Part shown: positions 1 through 10,905 of the stretch, piece after piece
Position numbering within the stretch: position 1 is the first letter of the stretch
Layout: every line of letters begins with the position of its first letter
DNA from: Isoetes taiwanensis
Lineage: Eukaryota; Streptophyta; Lycopodiopsida; Isoetales; Isoetaceae
Direction: 5' to 3'
Assembly: GCA_021234155.1 (NCBI GenBank)
Contig: JAJEKV010000073.1
Coordinates: 3,446,001-3,510,000 of the forward strand
Length of the DNA stretch: 64,000 bases
The notes under the pieces: generated by a model
What the model was told of the DNA's origin: nothing
What the model saw: only the letters and a program-made list of their open reading frames with translations
Databases searched by the model: none
Program-made: the position numbers and the translations under genes

Positions 1-559
1 TCTTTCTTGCCAGTTCTTTAACTTTTGACGATTTGAACATAAAACTAGGTTCTTTTTTTATGTTAGAAGCTCTAGCTGCGGTGATTACTTACTGTAGAGC
101 TTCGGTTGTTAGAAGCTCGGTTTTAAAACTGAGATGCCCCTTCAACGGAAAGATAGAAGGTGCTTGAAGGTCTGGCTATGGCTTGGAGGCCTGGCTATGA
201 AGATTTGACTATGGAAAAATATGGAAGCCTGTCTATGGTGGCCTTTTGCAGAGGATTCGACCACGACGAAGAGGATTCGACCATGATAGTAGAGATCTTA
301 TGGGCATGACATCCTTGTTAAGGACATAACACACCTGTTGTTTCATAACAGATTTGATCCGAAATTGTTACTGGACATAACATCTTGGAATAGACCAGAA
401 TGGACGCCTGAGATCAAAACCTACAGTTAAATGCTGAGGCCAAGGACGTTAAGAGATCCATTCGGCTGCCAATTCTTATATCTGGTTCATAAAAGTGAGG
501 GGAATTCTGGCTGAGAAGGGACTCTGGGGAGTTTGTTCAAGAGCAGACAGGGCACCAAA
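1..559. other. No gene seen; short direct repeat
   Basis: I see no convincing coding sequence here. A 13-base word (GAGGATTCGACCA) occurs at 251-263 and again at 271-283, so there is a 20-base tandem duplication. The stretch may be the degraded leader or LTR of the copia fragment that follows, but no PBS or LTR boundary is visible. Confidence 0.5.
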
Positions 560-563
560 TCTA

Positions 564-780
564 GTAGAGGATGAAGAAGCAAATAGAGAAAATCTCACAA
601 AGTGGAAGAAACTCAACTGGCGTGCCAAGAATCGAATTATGAAGTATGTGTAAGATGCTGAAATCCCATGTATTGAGGAAACAGCAACAACAAAAAATGC
701 GTGGGAATATCTGATTAATGCATTCAAGAAAGATCAGTTCTCTAGCAAGTCATGCTCTATGCTCAAATCTTTACTGCCAA
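564..780 (+). pseudogene. Ty1/copia gag (UBN2-like) fragment
   Basis: Reading the frame through GCA at 579 gives a gag-like stretch with the pattern NLTKWKKLNWRAKNRI, an in-frame TAA, then EETATTKNAWEYLINAFKKD. This resembles the start of the copia gag polyprotein (UBN2 / gag pre-integrase-like domain), where a K/A-rich helix is followed by 'A.E.W..L...F'. It has an internal stop and no start, so it is a relic. It ends near 780, before a second, better preserved copia fragment begins at 897, and may come from a different element copy. Identification rests on pattern only. Confidence 0.5.
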
Positions 781-896
781 ACTCAGGTTATGGGCCCACG
801 AACCTATTTTTGTGCTTAAATTCCTCTTATCCTTTACGGCTTGTTACTTTATAAAAAGCCCCTGATTCTCCTATTGTCCATCGTCTTCCTTGTTTC

Positions 897-2060
897 TTGA
901 TCATAGACTCTGTGGTCAGCATCGCATCTCCAAATGATTGGCGTCTACTTCCCCGGTTTGATGGGAAGAACTATCAAATGTGGCGATGGCGACTCCAGAT
1001 GACTCTTGAAGATAAAGATTTGTGGCTCACTGCCACTCAGCCCGGCAACCCTCTTGGCTCCAATGGGAATCTTGAGGTGGTTCTTAATGAACATGATCTG
1101 ATTACCCCTAAAAAAGACCACAAGGCTTGGTTAATCATCTGTACAAGCCTCGGTGATACTCCAGCTTGATTGGTGAAAGGTGCCAATACAGCCTATGTTG
1201 TGTTACATATCTTAGATAACCATTATGCTTCTAAGACTGCTGGGAATCACCTGGCACTTCCAAGGCTCTGTATGATCTGCATCTTGCAAAAGGTGGAGAT
1301 GCCACATCTCATATTTTCCGGATGAAGGAAATGCTTGACGATCTTGATGCTATTGGTGTAGAGATCACCAACGATGAAAAAGCTTGCATGCTTCTCAACA
1401 GCTTGCCCCATTCCTATTATGGCCTTATTGTCAATCTTGAGGGAAGACTATCTGATTACACTTTGGCCTCTGCAATTGATCGAGTCCAAACTGAGGCCAT
1501 TCTCAAGGCATCAACAAGCCCTCTTCAGAATCTGTCATGCTAGCTGATACAAAAGCTCCTCCACATCGTCCAAAATTCAATAGATCCATTGTTACGTGCT
1601 ACAGATGCCAACGCACTAGAAATTTTGCTAAAGAATGCGCTGCACCATCTCCTGTTGCGGTCAAACATCCACCCAAGGCTGATGAGCACAATAATCTTGT
1701 CCAGGAAATCTCTCCCAGAGACATCGTTTCCTCTCCACTATTACCCACTTTACCTTCTCCATCTATTCCCCTCCTTCTTAATCCAAAATCTCCTCCATCT
1801 GCTCCTCTTCTTCCTACTCCAGAATTTTCATTCACTGCTACTACTGAATCATTTCTTCCCATCCCTGATTCTTCTTGGTATATTGATTCAGATGCAAGTT
1901 GCCACATGTCCCCAAACCGCAATATCTATCAGACCTATACTCCTCTCAGCCCACATCGCTCAGTTTGTATGGGGATAACAACATTCAATTTGGAGTTGCG
2001 ATTGGCACTGTCACACGTATTCTCCCAGGAGGTTTTGAACACCAACTAGAAGATGTCCTT
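897..2060 (+). pseudogene. Ty1/copia gag-protease remnant
   Basis: Three successive reading frames (897-1169, about 1270-1543, 1537-2049) together read as a copia gag followed by the start of protease. The N-terminal part has the RFDGKNYQMWRWRLQMTLED block typical of copia gag. The middle part has HIFRMKEMLDDLDAIG and LNSLPHSYYGLI. A CCHC-type zinc knuckle follows at about 1600-1640 (CYRCQRTRNFAKEC), in which the usual His is Asn. The protease start reads WYIDSDASCHMSP near 1876-1912, so the catalytic DSG triad is DSD. There is a stop at 1167 and frame changes near 1260 and 1540. Integrase, RT and RNase H are absent, so the element is truncated and dead. No LTR or PBS is visible. Confidence 0.8.
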
Positions 2061-4037
2061 CGATAAAAAAAAATAATGTGTCTTGCGGGCGCTATGTCAC
2101 AATCTTGTGCTGGCAGAAAAGTCTCAGAAATAAACGAAACCTCAATATGTAGGAACAGCCTCTATCTCAGATAAAAACCTGGGGACTAAGCCCCTCATAG
2201 AACATAGTAACAAATACAAATTACAGACCACAAACGATCAAAGTTAAAGGAAAAAATTTGTAAGTGCAGTTGAGTACATGAGAAGTCACAATGTGCTTAC
2301 ATGTACTCCTAATGTACTCATAATGTATTTACATAAAGACAACTAAATACACATGATACATGCACATTAAATACATGTGACATCCTAAAATCGCAGTGTG
2401 GGTACATTACTATAGATTCTAGAGTATTCTTGTCCATAGATAGTAATGTGAAGCAATAGGAACTGACGGAATGGTGTTTGGATCTGTCCTCCCCCTAATG
2501 TGGCAATTAGAAGTCAAGAGCACCTTTTGCAGTAGCAAGGTTGTGTCGGATCATTTGGAACGGCGGTTGATAGATCCAAACTCTATTACTTCGGTTGTCA
2601 TGGCTATGCATGCATGTCTAGAAATGATGCACCTAGTTATCCATAAAAAGGGCCATGTTTTGGAGGCCAAAACATAAACCCTCTGAGTTGGTCGAGTTTT
2701 GGTCGTTTGCACTTGAGACATGGTTGAGAAGTTGCAGCTGCAAACATGAAGCAATAGTAATTTACGTAATGGGGTTTGGAATTATTGGGCTTGACATAAA
2801 TTCTAGTGCATCCTGCAAAATCTGATCATATGGCTTGTTCTCCTCTTCCATACCCACTGAATCATTTTGGGGTACGTGTATACAAGGTAAACACTTTTCA
2901 GACGTGTTAGTTTATACATAGGCCCTGATATGGATGTTGCCATAACAACTCATAGTATTGCTTCCCCAGATGAAAGCATATCCAACGATAGGCAAAAAAA
3001 CTTCATTCAAAATTTGTAAAGAAGTATTAATCACTTTATGAACCCTAAATGCAAAATGAGACGATTGCACTCAAATCTGAATGTTTTGAGATATACTGAT
3101 CATTTTCACATAATTTTTGAAGGAAAAATCAGAGAAAACTTGTGATGATATGTGGAAAAATATTTGGCTCAATTTGGATCTGGAATGAATGAACAAATCA
3201 CATTCAAAGTGGACAAAAGAATTGGCCAATGCAGTTTCTTTTGTGACAGAAAAATGTATGCACACTCAAACGATGATATCTCGAGTGTTATTGAACATTT
3301 TTGGCTGAGTTTTTAATGACTATGAGGGAAAACTATTAGGAATAGGTGCAAGAAAATTCAGCTTGGTTTGGAACTATGATGATGGAGAACTACGTGTTCA
3401 ACATGAAAGGTTATAATGCCCAATTTCAAAAAAAATAAAAACCGGCCAAATTCATATGCTTATAGTTGATGATTGGATTTTTGCAAAGAGGGCAATGGTT
3501 CTTGAACTAGACAATCAGAGGTGCTAGTGCCCAAAAACCCAAGAGAAAAATAATATGGGAGCTAGAAAAATTTGCAGAATGAAATCAAGTCAGTTGTTTT
3601 AGAACGCACTATGGATTGCGCCGCTACCACATGTTGTTGCATGTATATAATGTAAGACTATTAAGTAATTCTGGATACGTGGAAGAAGTTTGAACACATT
3701 AATGAATGATATATGGAAACCTAAGAGCGGTGCGGAGTCGGTGAGAGTTTTTGGCATTTTGTCAAATATATTACATGATTTCTCAAGGTTAACACATTTG
3801 TCGTATACTAGTTATGGTGCTCAGCATTGTTGGGCGAACGTCGAGAACCTGCAATGACTAAGCCACAATATAGCTTGTTTATATATCTATAGGGCTTAAT
3901 GGCCCTCCCCCGGTGAACTACATAGTACATTTACATTTCTAGCATTCCCATATTTAGAAACCCTTTTGTACGTGGACACGCATTGCCACTTTATTCAAAA
4001 TACTTAGTAGTCACTGATATTATTTGCAACGAGCAAT
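2061..4037. other. Intergenic, no gene recognised
   Basis: AT-rich sequence with no ORF I can assign and no clear repeat boundary. An A-run at 2066-2074 follows the copia remnant. Two similar words near 2452 and 2747 (GAAGCAATAG followed about 15 bases later by GGTGTTTGG or GGGTTTGG) suggest a weak local duplication. Confidence 0.4.
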
Positions 4038-4355
4038 TTAATTTTCCATGACTTTAATGTGATAGGTAAGATGTTTTTTTGTATATAATCTATTTTTTTC
4101 TATTATTGCTGCCGGTTTGCTTTCATAATACTGTTTCAGTTTTAGAACTTCTTCTACAACACCATCTACTTGCCCAAATTCAGCAGTCGCATCAGTGTTT
4201 GATGTAACTATTTGGGAAATTACTTGACTTCCTAGTTCTGCAACTACTTCTATGTTTAAGTCCTCGATCTCAAGGATAGTTCCTTGCTCTTTTGATAGGT
4301 GCAAATCACTTGACCTTTCAATTGTTTTGGACATGCTTCCATTAATATGTATCAA
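4038..4355 (-). CDS. Hypothetical acidic ORF, possible exon
   Basis: A 105-codon open frame rich in E, D, I and V, including EQGTILEIEDLNIEVVAEL and GQVDGVVEEVLKLKQ. The amino acid mix and lack of low complexity suggest genuine coding origin, perhaps an internal exon or a retroelement fragment, but I do not recognise the family. No Kozak-like start or promoter supports it as a complete gene. Downstream, on the opposite strand, there is another doubtful exon (4928-4996). Confidence 0.25.
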   Translation of the reverse strand: MIHINGSMSKTIERSSDLHLSKEQGTILEIEDLNIEVVAELGSQVISQIVTSNTDATAEFGQVDGVVEEVLKLKQYYESKPAAIIEKNRLYTKKHLTYHIKVMEN

Positions 4356-4703
4356 GTATCAAAATATCTAATTTAATGCATAAACTTGTGCGTTAGGTTT
4401 GTTCTTTCTCTATGATCAATATTGAAATGAATGACTCTTGTTACATGTACAAGGACGTCCATACTGTTCTAGCCAGAGCAATTTTTTCTCCATGCTTGCT
4501 ATCATGGTTGGAATAACCCTTATCATAAGCATGTGAATGTATGAAGCTCTTTTAGTCCTTTTATACAATAACCAATGGGAACACATGGAAAAATACAAAC
4601 CACATATTGTGTTTATGGAATAGCAGTGTGACAAAGCTTACAGTCATCTAAAAATCAAGTGCTCAAAGCAACTTGTCATCCAGCCTACAAGTTGTTTAAC
4701 TTG

Positions 4704-4807
4704 TTTATCTTATCACCAAATCTTTCTGGAAAACATATTACACAAATAAAAAGCATTTATCTTATCACCAAATCTTTCTGGAAAACATATTATAGAAATA
4801 AGAAGCA
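4704..4807. repeat. 52-bp tandem duplication
   Basis: TTTATCTTATCACCAAATCT begins at 4704 and again at 4756. The two units are almost identical through AAACATATTA and then differ slightly. Confidence 0.85.
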
Positions 4808-4927
4808 TGCGAGCCAGCACAAAAGGGGACAATATTAAAGCTAAAACCTGAACAATGACATTTGGACCTGCTGGAGCAAAAACAACCACCCTTGTATAAC
4901 TAATAACATACTAGATTGGATTTTCAG

Positions 4928-4996
4928 GGCTACAAAGGATAAAATGAGGGGCATTGAAGATTTGGAATTCAAGCTAAATGCTTTAGGCTGGAAAAG
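4928..4996 (+). other. Candidate internal exon, unknown gene
   Basis: The 69-base segment lies between a good acceptor (ttttcag at 4921-4927) and a near-consensus donor (AAAAG|GTATGT at 4996/4997). It reads ATKDKMRGIEDLEFKLNALGWKR in one open frame. The block 'LE.KL.ALGW.R' recalls the start of the conserved region of FLOWERING PROMOTING FACTOR 1-like proteins, but those genes lack introns and the match stops at the donor. An open minus-strand frame (5024-5240) overlaps the downstream side, so the coding strand is uncertain. Confidence 0.2.
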
Positions 4997-5498
4997 GTAT
5001 GTCCCTTTAACTGATGAATGCGGCTATGACTTTGAAATGGGATATGTGGAGTCATCCACTTCTGCCGGCCTTGGTGTGGCATCTCCATTTCTTCCGAACT
5101 TAACAAATTCCATCTTATTCACATGTATCACATCGTCGTTCTCACCGGCGCCACCTTTGAGGTGCGTACTACTTGACCATGCATCTGATTTTATTGGGTT
5201 CCTACCCTTCACATTAATTTCTTCCTTTCAAAACCAAATCCGTATTATTACAAGTCTATGGAGCTTATCCTTTTTCTACCATCTAGACTATAGAGCCTGC
5301 ACTGTTTAAACGTAAGCAAAATATCCACATCACCATCTATCTATTGAACATTTTCGTGGAGCATTCACCTATCTGATCACATAGGAGGAATTTTGTTGAG
5401 AAAATATGATTATCTTCTTATAATTATACGAAGATAAATTCAATTGTCAAAACCAGATATGTTGCATATATGGAGAGGAAGAGGAGACAAACTAAAAG

Positions 5499-5602
5499 AA
5501 AAGCCACATCTGGGCATCTCCACTAAACCAATAACCGGAATACAATGCTAAAAAGCCACATCTGGGCATCTCCACTAAACCAATAACAAGAATACAATGC
5601 TC
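5499..5602. repeat. 52-bp tandem duplication
   Basis: AAGCCACATCTGGGCATCTC occurs at 5501 and 5553. The unit continues through AATACAATGCT in both copies, with only a couple of mismatches. Confidence 0.9.
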
Positions 5603-5644
5603 TTTGGGCAACTCTACTATCTGATGTGATCAATGAAACCATTA

Positions 5645-5705
5645 TGGCTGGGATTAAAAAACCTCGCCCTTTCGGGTTTTCGAGGGAAAACCCTGACTAT
5701 AATAG
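5645..5705 (-). mobile_element. LINE 3'-end fragment
   Basis: The run GATTAAAAAACCTCGCCCTTTCGGGTTTTCGAGGGAAAACC matches, in pieces, the conserved 3' region of the LINE family at 49.5 kb and 30.1 kb (there GATTAAAAAACCCCCGCC then GGGTTTTCGAGGGAAAAACC). No coding part is attached, so this is a short relic in minus orientation. Confidence 0.55.
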
Positions 5706-7270
5706 TCAGACTAACTAATAGGGCATTTAAATTGTACAAGAACAATAACAACTAAGGAAATTTGATCAAGATGAAGCATAAAAACACATGCTCCTCTCCA
5801 GAATAGTTGAATCGAAACCTTGGATACTCCAAGACCATCATGGTCGATCGCACCTGTCATAAATAACAATCCCAAAGTATACTCCTAGTCCACCTAGTGA
5901 GCTAACAAAGACACTCTACAACATAAATCAACCCAGCAAAATAAAGAGAACATGAGGATCTCATCACAAAATGTACCACAAGGCACAAGGCACGAGGGTC
6001 AAGCATCTACAATCTCCTAACAACAGCTGGCACAAGGGCCATAAATCACAACCAAGTACACTGATACAAGGGCCCTTCCCACACACTAGGCGTCAAATCA
6101 GTAAAATATAGCCAAAACACTTAGGGCAGGTAGTTGAATAGTTAGGTCGATGAGGAAATAGCATGGAACCAGGAAAACTAACAAGGTTGGAGCTTGTACG
6201 CAACAAAGTAGTGAAGCATGCAAAGGAGAAAGAGGAGATCAGAAAGGTCTACCATAACATTAAATGACACAGGCCCAAAACACCAGGGTCTCTAGACAAA
6301 CATTGCATCTCAACACATTGACCATTGCCATGATGTCTACGACATGAGGGTATTCCACCAAGTAACAACCTACTTTGTTGTGATACATGTTTTCAAGGTG
6401 CTTGGTGTGTTTGCTTATTAATAGGGAACTTTTATAGTTGATGTGCACTTTTGAACCTTGATGTTGACTGAGGAGTTAGGATAGCTCTTTCTAAAGTCGA
6501 ACTTATGACAAGGTCTATGTTCGTCTATAGTTTCTAATTAAGTTTTAGACCTTCTACATTACACTTGTGATTTTGGCCCTTTTATGCAACTCTACCTTAG
6601 CCGATACCACTTTAAATGTAACTTCAAGACGAGCCTTCATATATGACATGTTGATGTTGAATATGATATGTTTTCAAATCTTATGCACATTTAAGGAATC
6701 ATGAGTACCTTTTGGTATGTGTCACAGGCATCTCTAGATCTCATTTTGTCCATATCTTACAGAAATCATAGGTACCTTAGCAGTGTTTATAGTTGCTTAT
6801 GGTATTCCAAGTCTATGCTTGTATAGTGATATGCCCGAGTTGGTACCGAATATTTGCCTAATTTGTGGTCCTTATGAGATTCATGAGAGTCTTTAATACT
6901 AGAAGAGTCTCTTTTAATCCTTATATTAAATTTCACCGTGTGCCATTTTGCTGCTTTAATGCCATTATTTCTCTTGATTTTTTTTTTTGGAACACGAACA
7001 TTTGGGTTGGAAATTAGAGGATTTGAGCCACGATGTCTTCTATTCGCCAGTATTTCTTCTATTGCATTGTCAGTATTATTCAGTGTCCATAGGTTCATAT
7101 GGTTTTACATTTGTGGGGTAATGGATAGTTGTGAGTTCCTGGCATGTATATATTTGTGATGTTGGTTTTTGGAATATTTTGTTTCCACTTGCTACCTTGG
7201 ACTATATTACCTCTATCCAATGTGACTAGTTTCCCTAATCTTCTTGAGAGTTTCAAATACTAATTATATG
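5706..7270. other. Intergenic, no gene recognised
   Basis: No coding region or repeat can be supported here. The short ORFs on both strands are T- or A-rich and lack homology I recognise. Confidence 0.4.
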
Positions 7271-7625
7271 TTTTCCTTGTGCATAAAGCAATGAAATAGA
7301 ATTGCATGAAGGATTCCTAGTTTGGATTGCAAGAAGCACATATGATGATCATAAACTGCATAGATGCAACCTCGCATGGCATAGCACCTCTTTATCATCC
7401 ATTCATCTGGAAACCTGGCACCAAAATATCCTCTACTGCACAGTAAAGTAGAAGTCCGTCTATTTTCCTTGCACATAATGCAATGAAATAGAATTGCATG
7501 AAGGATTCCCGGTTTGAATTTCAAGGAGTGCATGTAATGATCATAAAAGTGTGTAGATGCAAGCTCACATTGCACCAAAATATCCTCTACTGCACAATAA
7601 TACTGCACAGTAAGGTAGAAGTGCT
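7271..7625. repeat. 192-bp diverged tandem duplication
   Basis: TTTTCCTTGTGCATAAAGCA at 7271 reappears as TTTTCCTTGCACATAATGCA at 7463. Both units run through AATGAAATAGAATTGCATGA and end in CACCAAAATATCCTCTACTG followed by a CAGTAA(A/G)GTAGAAG word (7441 and 7608). The second unit is shorter in the middle and has a small extra TACTGCACA insertion. Confidence 0.85.
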
Positions 7626-8505
7626 AAAAAATCACAAGTCCGTACAGGCACCTGGATAGACTGCTTGAAGAAGAATTCAACGACGAAAAAACAAGACAAG
7701 AGTCATGGAGGTACGTGACCCCAATCTTCGTGATACCAACCCCTAGTTCTCAAAACAAAGATTACCGCTGAAAGAAGAATAGAGCTGAAGAAATATCCCA
7801 GCAGGAAGGGAAGACATAGTGGATATAACACAAAGGGGGCTGAATAAGACTGATACATTAGCTTGGAATCAAAATACAGAGAACAATGGCACTACTAGAA
7901 ACGTGGGAAAACTAGTACTTGATATGTCTCAGAAGTACCGTTCAACCATTTTCCCCTAAAAATCACATCTCTCAACCAGATCTCATGCTCTCTGCAACCC
8001 AAATAACACATGCTTCTGAAAATCCAAAACCGTTGCAACAGATCAAATGTAAACTGTTCAAGAAAATGGATTTGATTGAATAGAGTGCCAATGATTCCAA
8101 TAAGGACTCCAGCCGATTCCTTCTCTGTATCTCCAAAACACCTCAGACAATCTAAGAACTAGTCAGAAATCACCACAGTTGCTGTTGCAGCCTTAACCGG
8201 ATTGAAACTGGAGCCTTAAGGCATAGAAAACATAGGAAGAAATGGAATCGAAAATGGCTGAGCTCTAAACTGTCATATCCTGAACTTCAAAGAACTTGTT
8301 GGAAGCTAAACGAAAATAGGCCTAAAACCATTTTCTAGACCATATCCTGCTCTGTAGGATGTTAAGAACTGCAACAAGTAAAGCAACTGCCGAAATAGGC
8401 TTTAAATAGGGCAAGAAAAGATGGAAAAACAGGGAAGCAATCCTACCGAAACTGGCTAAAATTGGCTGATCCATGGGCAACAAAGAAAAAGGAGCCATTG
8501 AACTA
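7626..8505. other. Intergenic, left flank of pogo-like element
   Basis: No gene recognised. GC content changes sharply at its right end, where the transposon begins. Confidence 0.4.
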
Positions 8506-9297
8506 GGGTATGGTCGCCATGTTTCGCGCACTTAAGAGGCAAACACTTGTAGGTCGAGATACATTTGCGCGCTTAGACATCCGCCGGGTGTTTTGGGTAC
8601 CTAATGACCTGGATTACAACTTTGCAGAACAAATTTTTCCTAAAATCTCTAAGGTTGAGAAGTTATGGCATCCTGAGTGGGGGGGGTCTAGGCTCCCCGT
8701 CGTTAATTCGATGGTCTCATTCGCATATAATCAGAGCCTGCCGTCGCCAGCCCTATGGACCCGTTATGACGCCGAGTGTGCCAACTGACATGGCACTTAA
8801 CACTACGTACGTCTGCCAGTCTCCTGCGAGCGGGGGCCGGTGCATCAATGAAGGCCTTACGATTACACCGTTTTTGCCATACCCGAGGCCCCCTACGCCC
8901 TCACGGTTGCCAGCTATCGTGCCCTAGGGTAACGGATACCGTCCCCAAACTGGCCCACCTTCGCCGATTTTCTAGCCTCAATCCTTAAACCCTTCCTAAT
9001 TCTCGTGTCGATTCGCCCCTAAATTGCCCGGACCGACTCTGCTCCGGCTGTAGTGGGAGAAATTGGTCATTAAAGCGAAGCTTTTTGGATATCTGGCTTG
9101 CTCAGGCAGCGCCAGACCCATCATTCCATTCGTTCTTTAAATTCTGAGTTCGTTGTCTCTCAGCGACATTCTCGGTATTCTTGATCAGCTCTATCGAACC
9201 AGCACAGGTAAGTGTCGGCTTCTGCTTCCTCTTCAACATAATTTGGATGTTTCTGGTTTAGTTTAAACATGTTTTTCTTGCATTGGCAGCGGAGAAT

Positions 9298-9845
9298 ATG
9301 GATCAAGCACGTCGCACAAGCTTTCCCGGATGCGGCCCGACCTGGGACACTGCCAGGTCCGGAAGGAGAGGGGCACCGTCGCCTGGCAAATGTCCTCGCG
9401 CACCGCAGAACAATGTTTCCAGTCCCAGTTCATCCACGTTTTCAACAACTCTGACTTTTTTTACAATTCGTAATTGCCTCGTTACACCAGCAGAGGTTAC
9501 CCGTGCTGTAGGATCAACCCTCCATGTTGAGGTCTCTCCGGAGATAGCAACCCAGGTTGAAAGGGCGCGCTGTGAGACTGACCTCATCCACTGCCAGATT
9601 GTGGTTAGTGAGGATGACAGCGTTCTATTTCAGAGCCATGTTGGTCCTTGATTGCTTCCAGCCTTGTCTGCAATGGCTCTACTGGACGACCTCATTTCTT
9701 CACCTCCTCTTTTTTGGCTGATAAGAATGTAGAACTTCCCTCACCTACCAATATTTTGATGTACAATGTGGCCTGCGGGTCAAGAATTTTTGTGATGGGC
9801 CTAAGTGCCAACTTTTGTATCAGCCCTCGGGCTTCTTTGAAATGA
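9298..9845 (+). CDS. Unidentified ORF inside pogo-like element
   Basis: A spliced transcript is suggested by a consensus donor (CACAG|GTAAGT, intron 9208-9289) and acceptor (CATTGGCAG) nine bases before ATG at 9298. From that ATG the frame runs to TGA at about 9651 (117 aa). It is rich in R, P and S at first and then more ordered (EVTRAVGSTLHVEVSPEIAT, VSEDDSVLFQSHVGP). A second open frame (9648-9845) starts where the first ends and could be its continuation after a frameshift. I recognise no domain. It is convergent with the transposase and lies between the left TIR and the transposase 3' end. It could be an accessory gene of the element or captured host sequence. Confidence 0.4.
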
Positions 9846-10080
9846 ATATGACTGATGCACTTTAGTTATTGTCATAACACAGTTTTTATTTACAAATGCA
9901 ACAGAACTTTCCAAATTGGGCTGATGATCCCCTTCATTTGAAGACCAATGTTTGATGTATTATATGCCATGAGATCTGATTTAAAGGTTAGACCAATTTA
10001 TCAAACGTAAATATACAATGCAAAGAATATAGGGTTGATTTCATATTTAATGTTGTGTTGCTGCTACAGGTGCTGCTACC

Positions 10081-10905
10081 TTAGTTGTCTAAGGTCTCGT
10101 CTATGGTCTCGTCACTGTCTTCAGCTTCCTGCCATGTGCAAATGTTAGATGTTAGTATTGTAGCAGAAATGCCAGTTCTCTTAAGCGCCTGTTGTAGACT
10201 TAACACACCTGGTTAGTGAAAGTGTTGCCCTCTTCGAATCTTGGTGTTGGTACTGATCCTTCAGACATATTTGCCCTCCAAGTCTTTGCAAACTCCACAT
10301 TCATTCCTCTGGCCCGAGAGATTATGTCCTTGTCCACGCCTATTTCGACCATTTCTCGAATGATCCTAGCTTTGTCTATGGCCTTATCCCTGTCATGTTG
10401 GGGTCCAGAATGTGCTGCTGCATAATTGACCCAACCTTGCGTATCCAACCTCATGGAATTCCCAGGGCCAATACCTGCGTCTTGCTGTGACTCTCCCTCC
10501 CTGTTGACCAAGTCCCATGTCTTCAATGGTGACCTGATTGTACTAATGGAGTTTGGGACAGGTCTGACTAGAGGCAGGAAGCCTTCTATGCTAACATCCT
10601 GCACACCAGCATCATCTCCCGAGCACATGTGAGTATCTTCCAGGCTGCACATAACATTGACTTCCATCTTCACTATCATGGTCACCTGCATGATCACTAG
10701 TAACTGGTGTGGTCAATCCACTAACTTGCTGAAGTCCAGGGTCCATGTTGAATGATGTTCTCAATATTGGAGCCCTGATTGGACTCAACCCTTGCCTTGT
10801 CCTCATTCTGTTTCTAACCTCTAACCTTTTGCTCCTCACCTCATCACTCATTGGTCTCTGAAAGCTGAAGACTGCTGCAACTCTTGAGATGCCCCTGGGG
10901 TACAT
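10081..10905 (-). pseudogene. C-terminal reading frames of pogo-like element
   Basis: Two overlapping frames (10905-10612 and 10697-10209) follow the DDE frame on the same strand. They read as one acidic/basic protein if a single frame change near 10,650 is allowed (…TSDHAGDHDSEDG / CSLEDTHMCSGDD…). A GT-AG intron (10208-10129, donor CAG|GTGTGT, acceptor CATGGCAG) then joins to a last exon EAEDSDETIDETLDN and stop at 10081-10083. Fot1/pogo transposases often have long acidic C-terminal tails, so this is probably the transposase C-terminus or a second product. I recognise no specific domain in it. Confidence 0.45.

Noticed and set aside
1599-1922. Minus-strand 107-codon ORF
   Set aside because: It is the shadow of the copia gag-protease frame on the opposite strand.
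4928-5309. FPF1-family gene
   Set aside because: Only one short block matches; FPF1 genes are intronless and the match ends at a splice donor.
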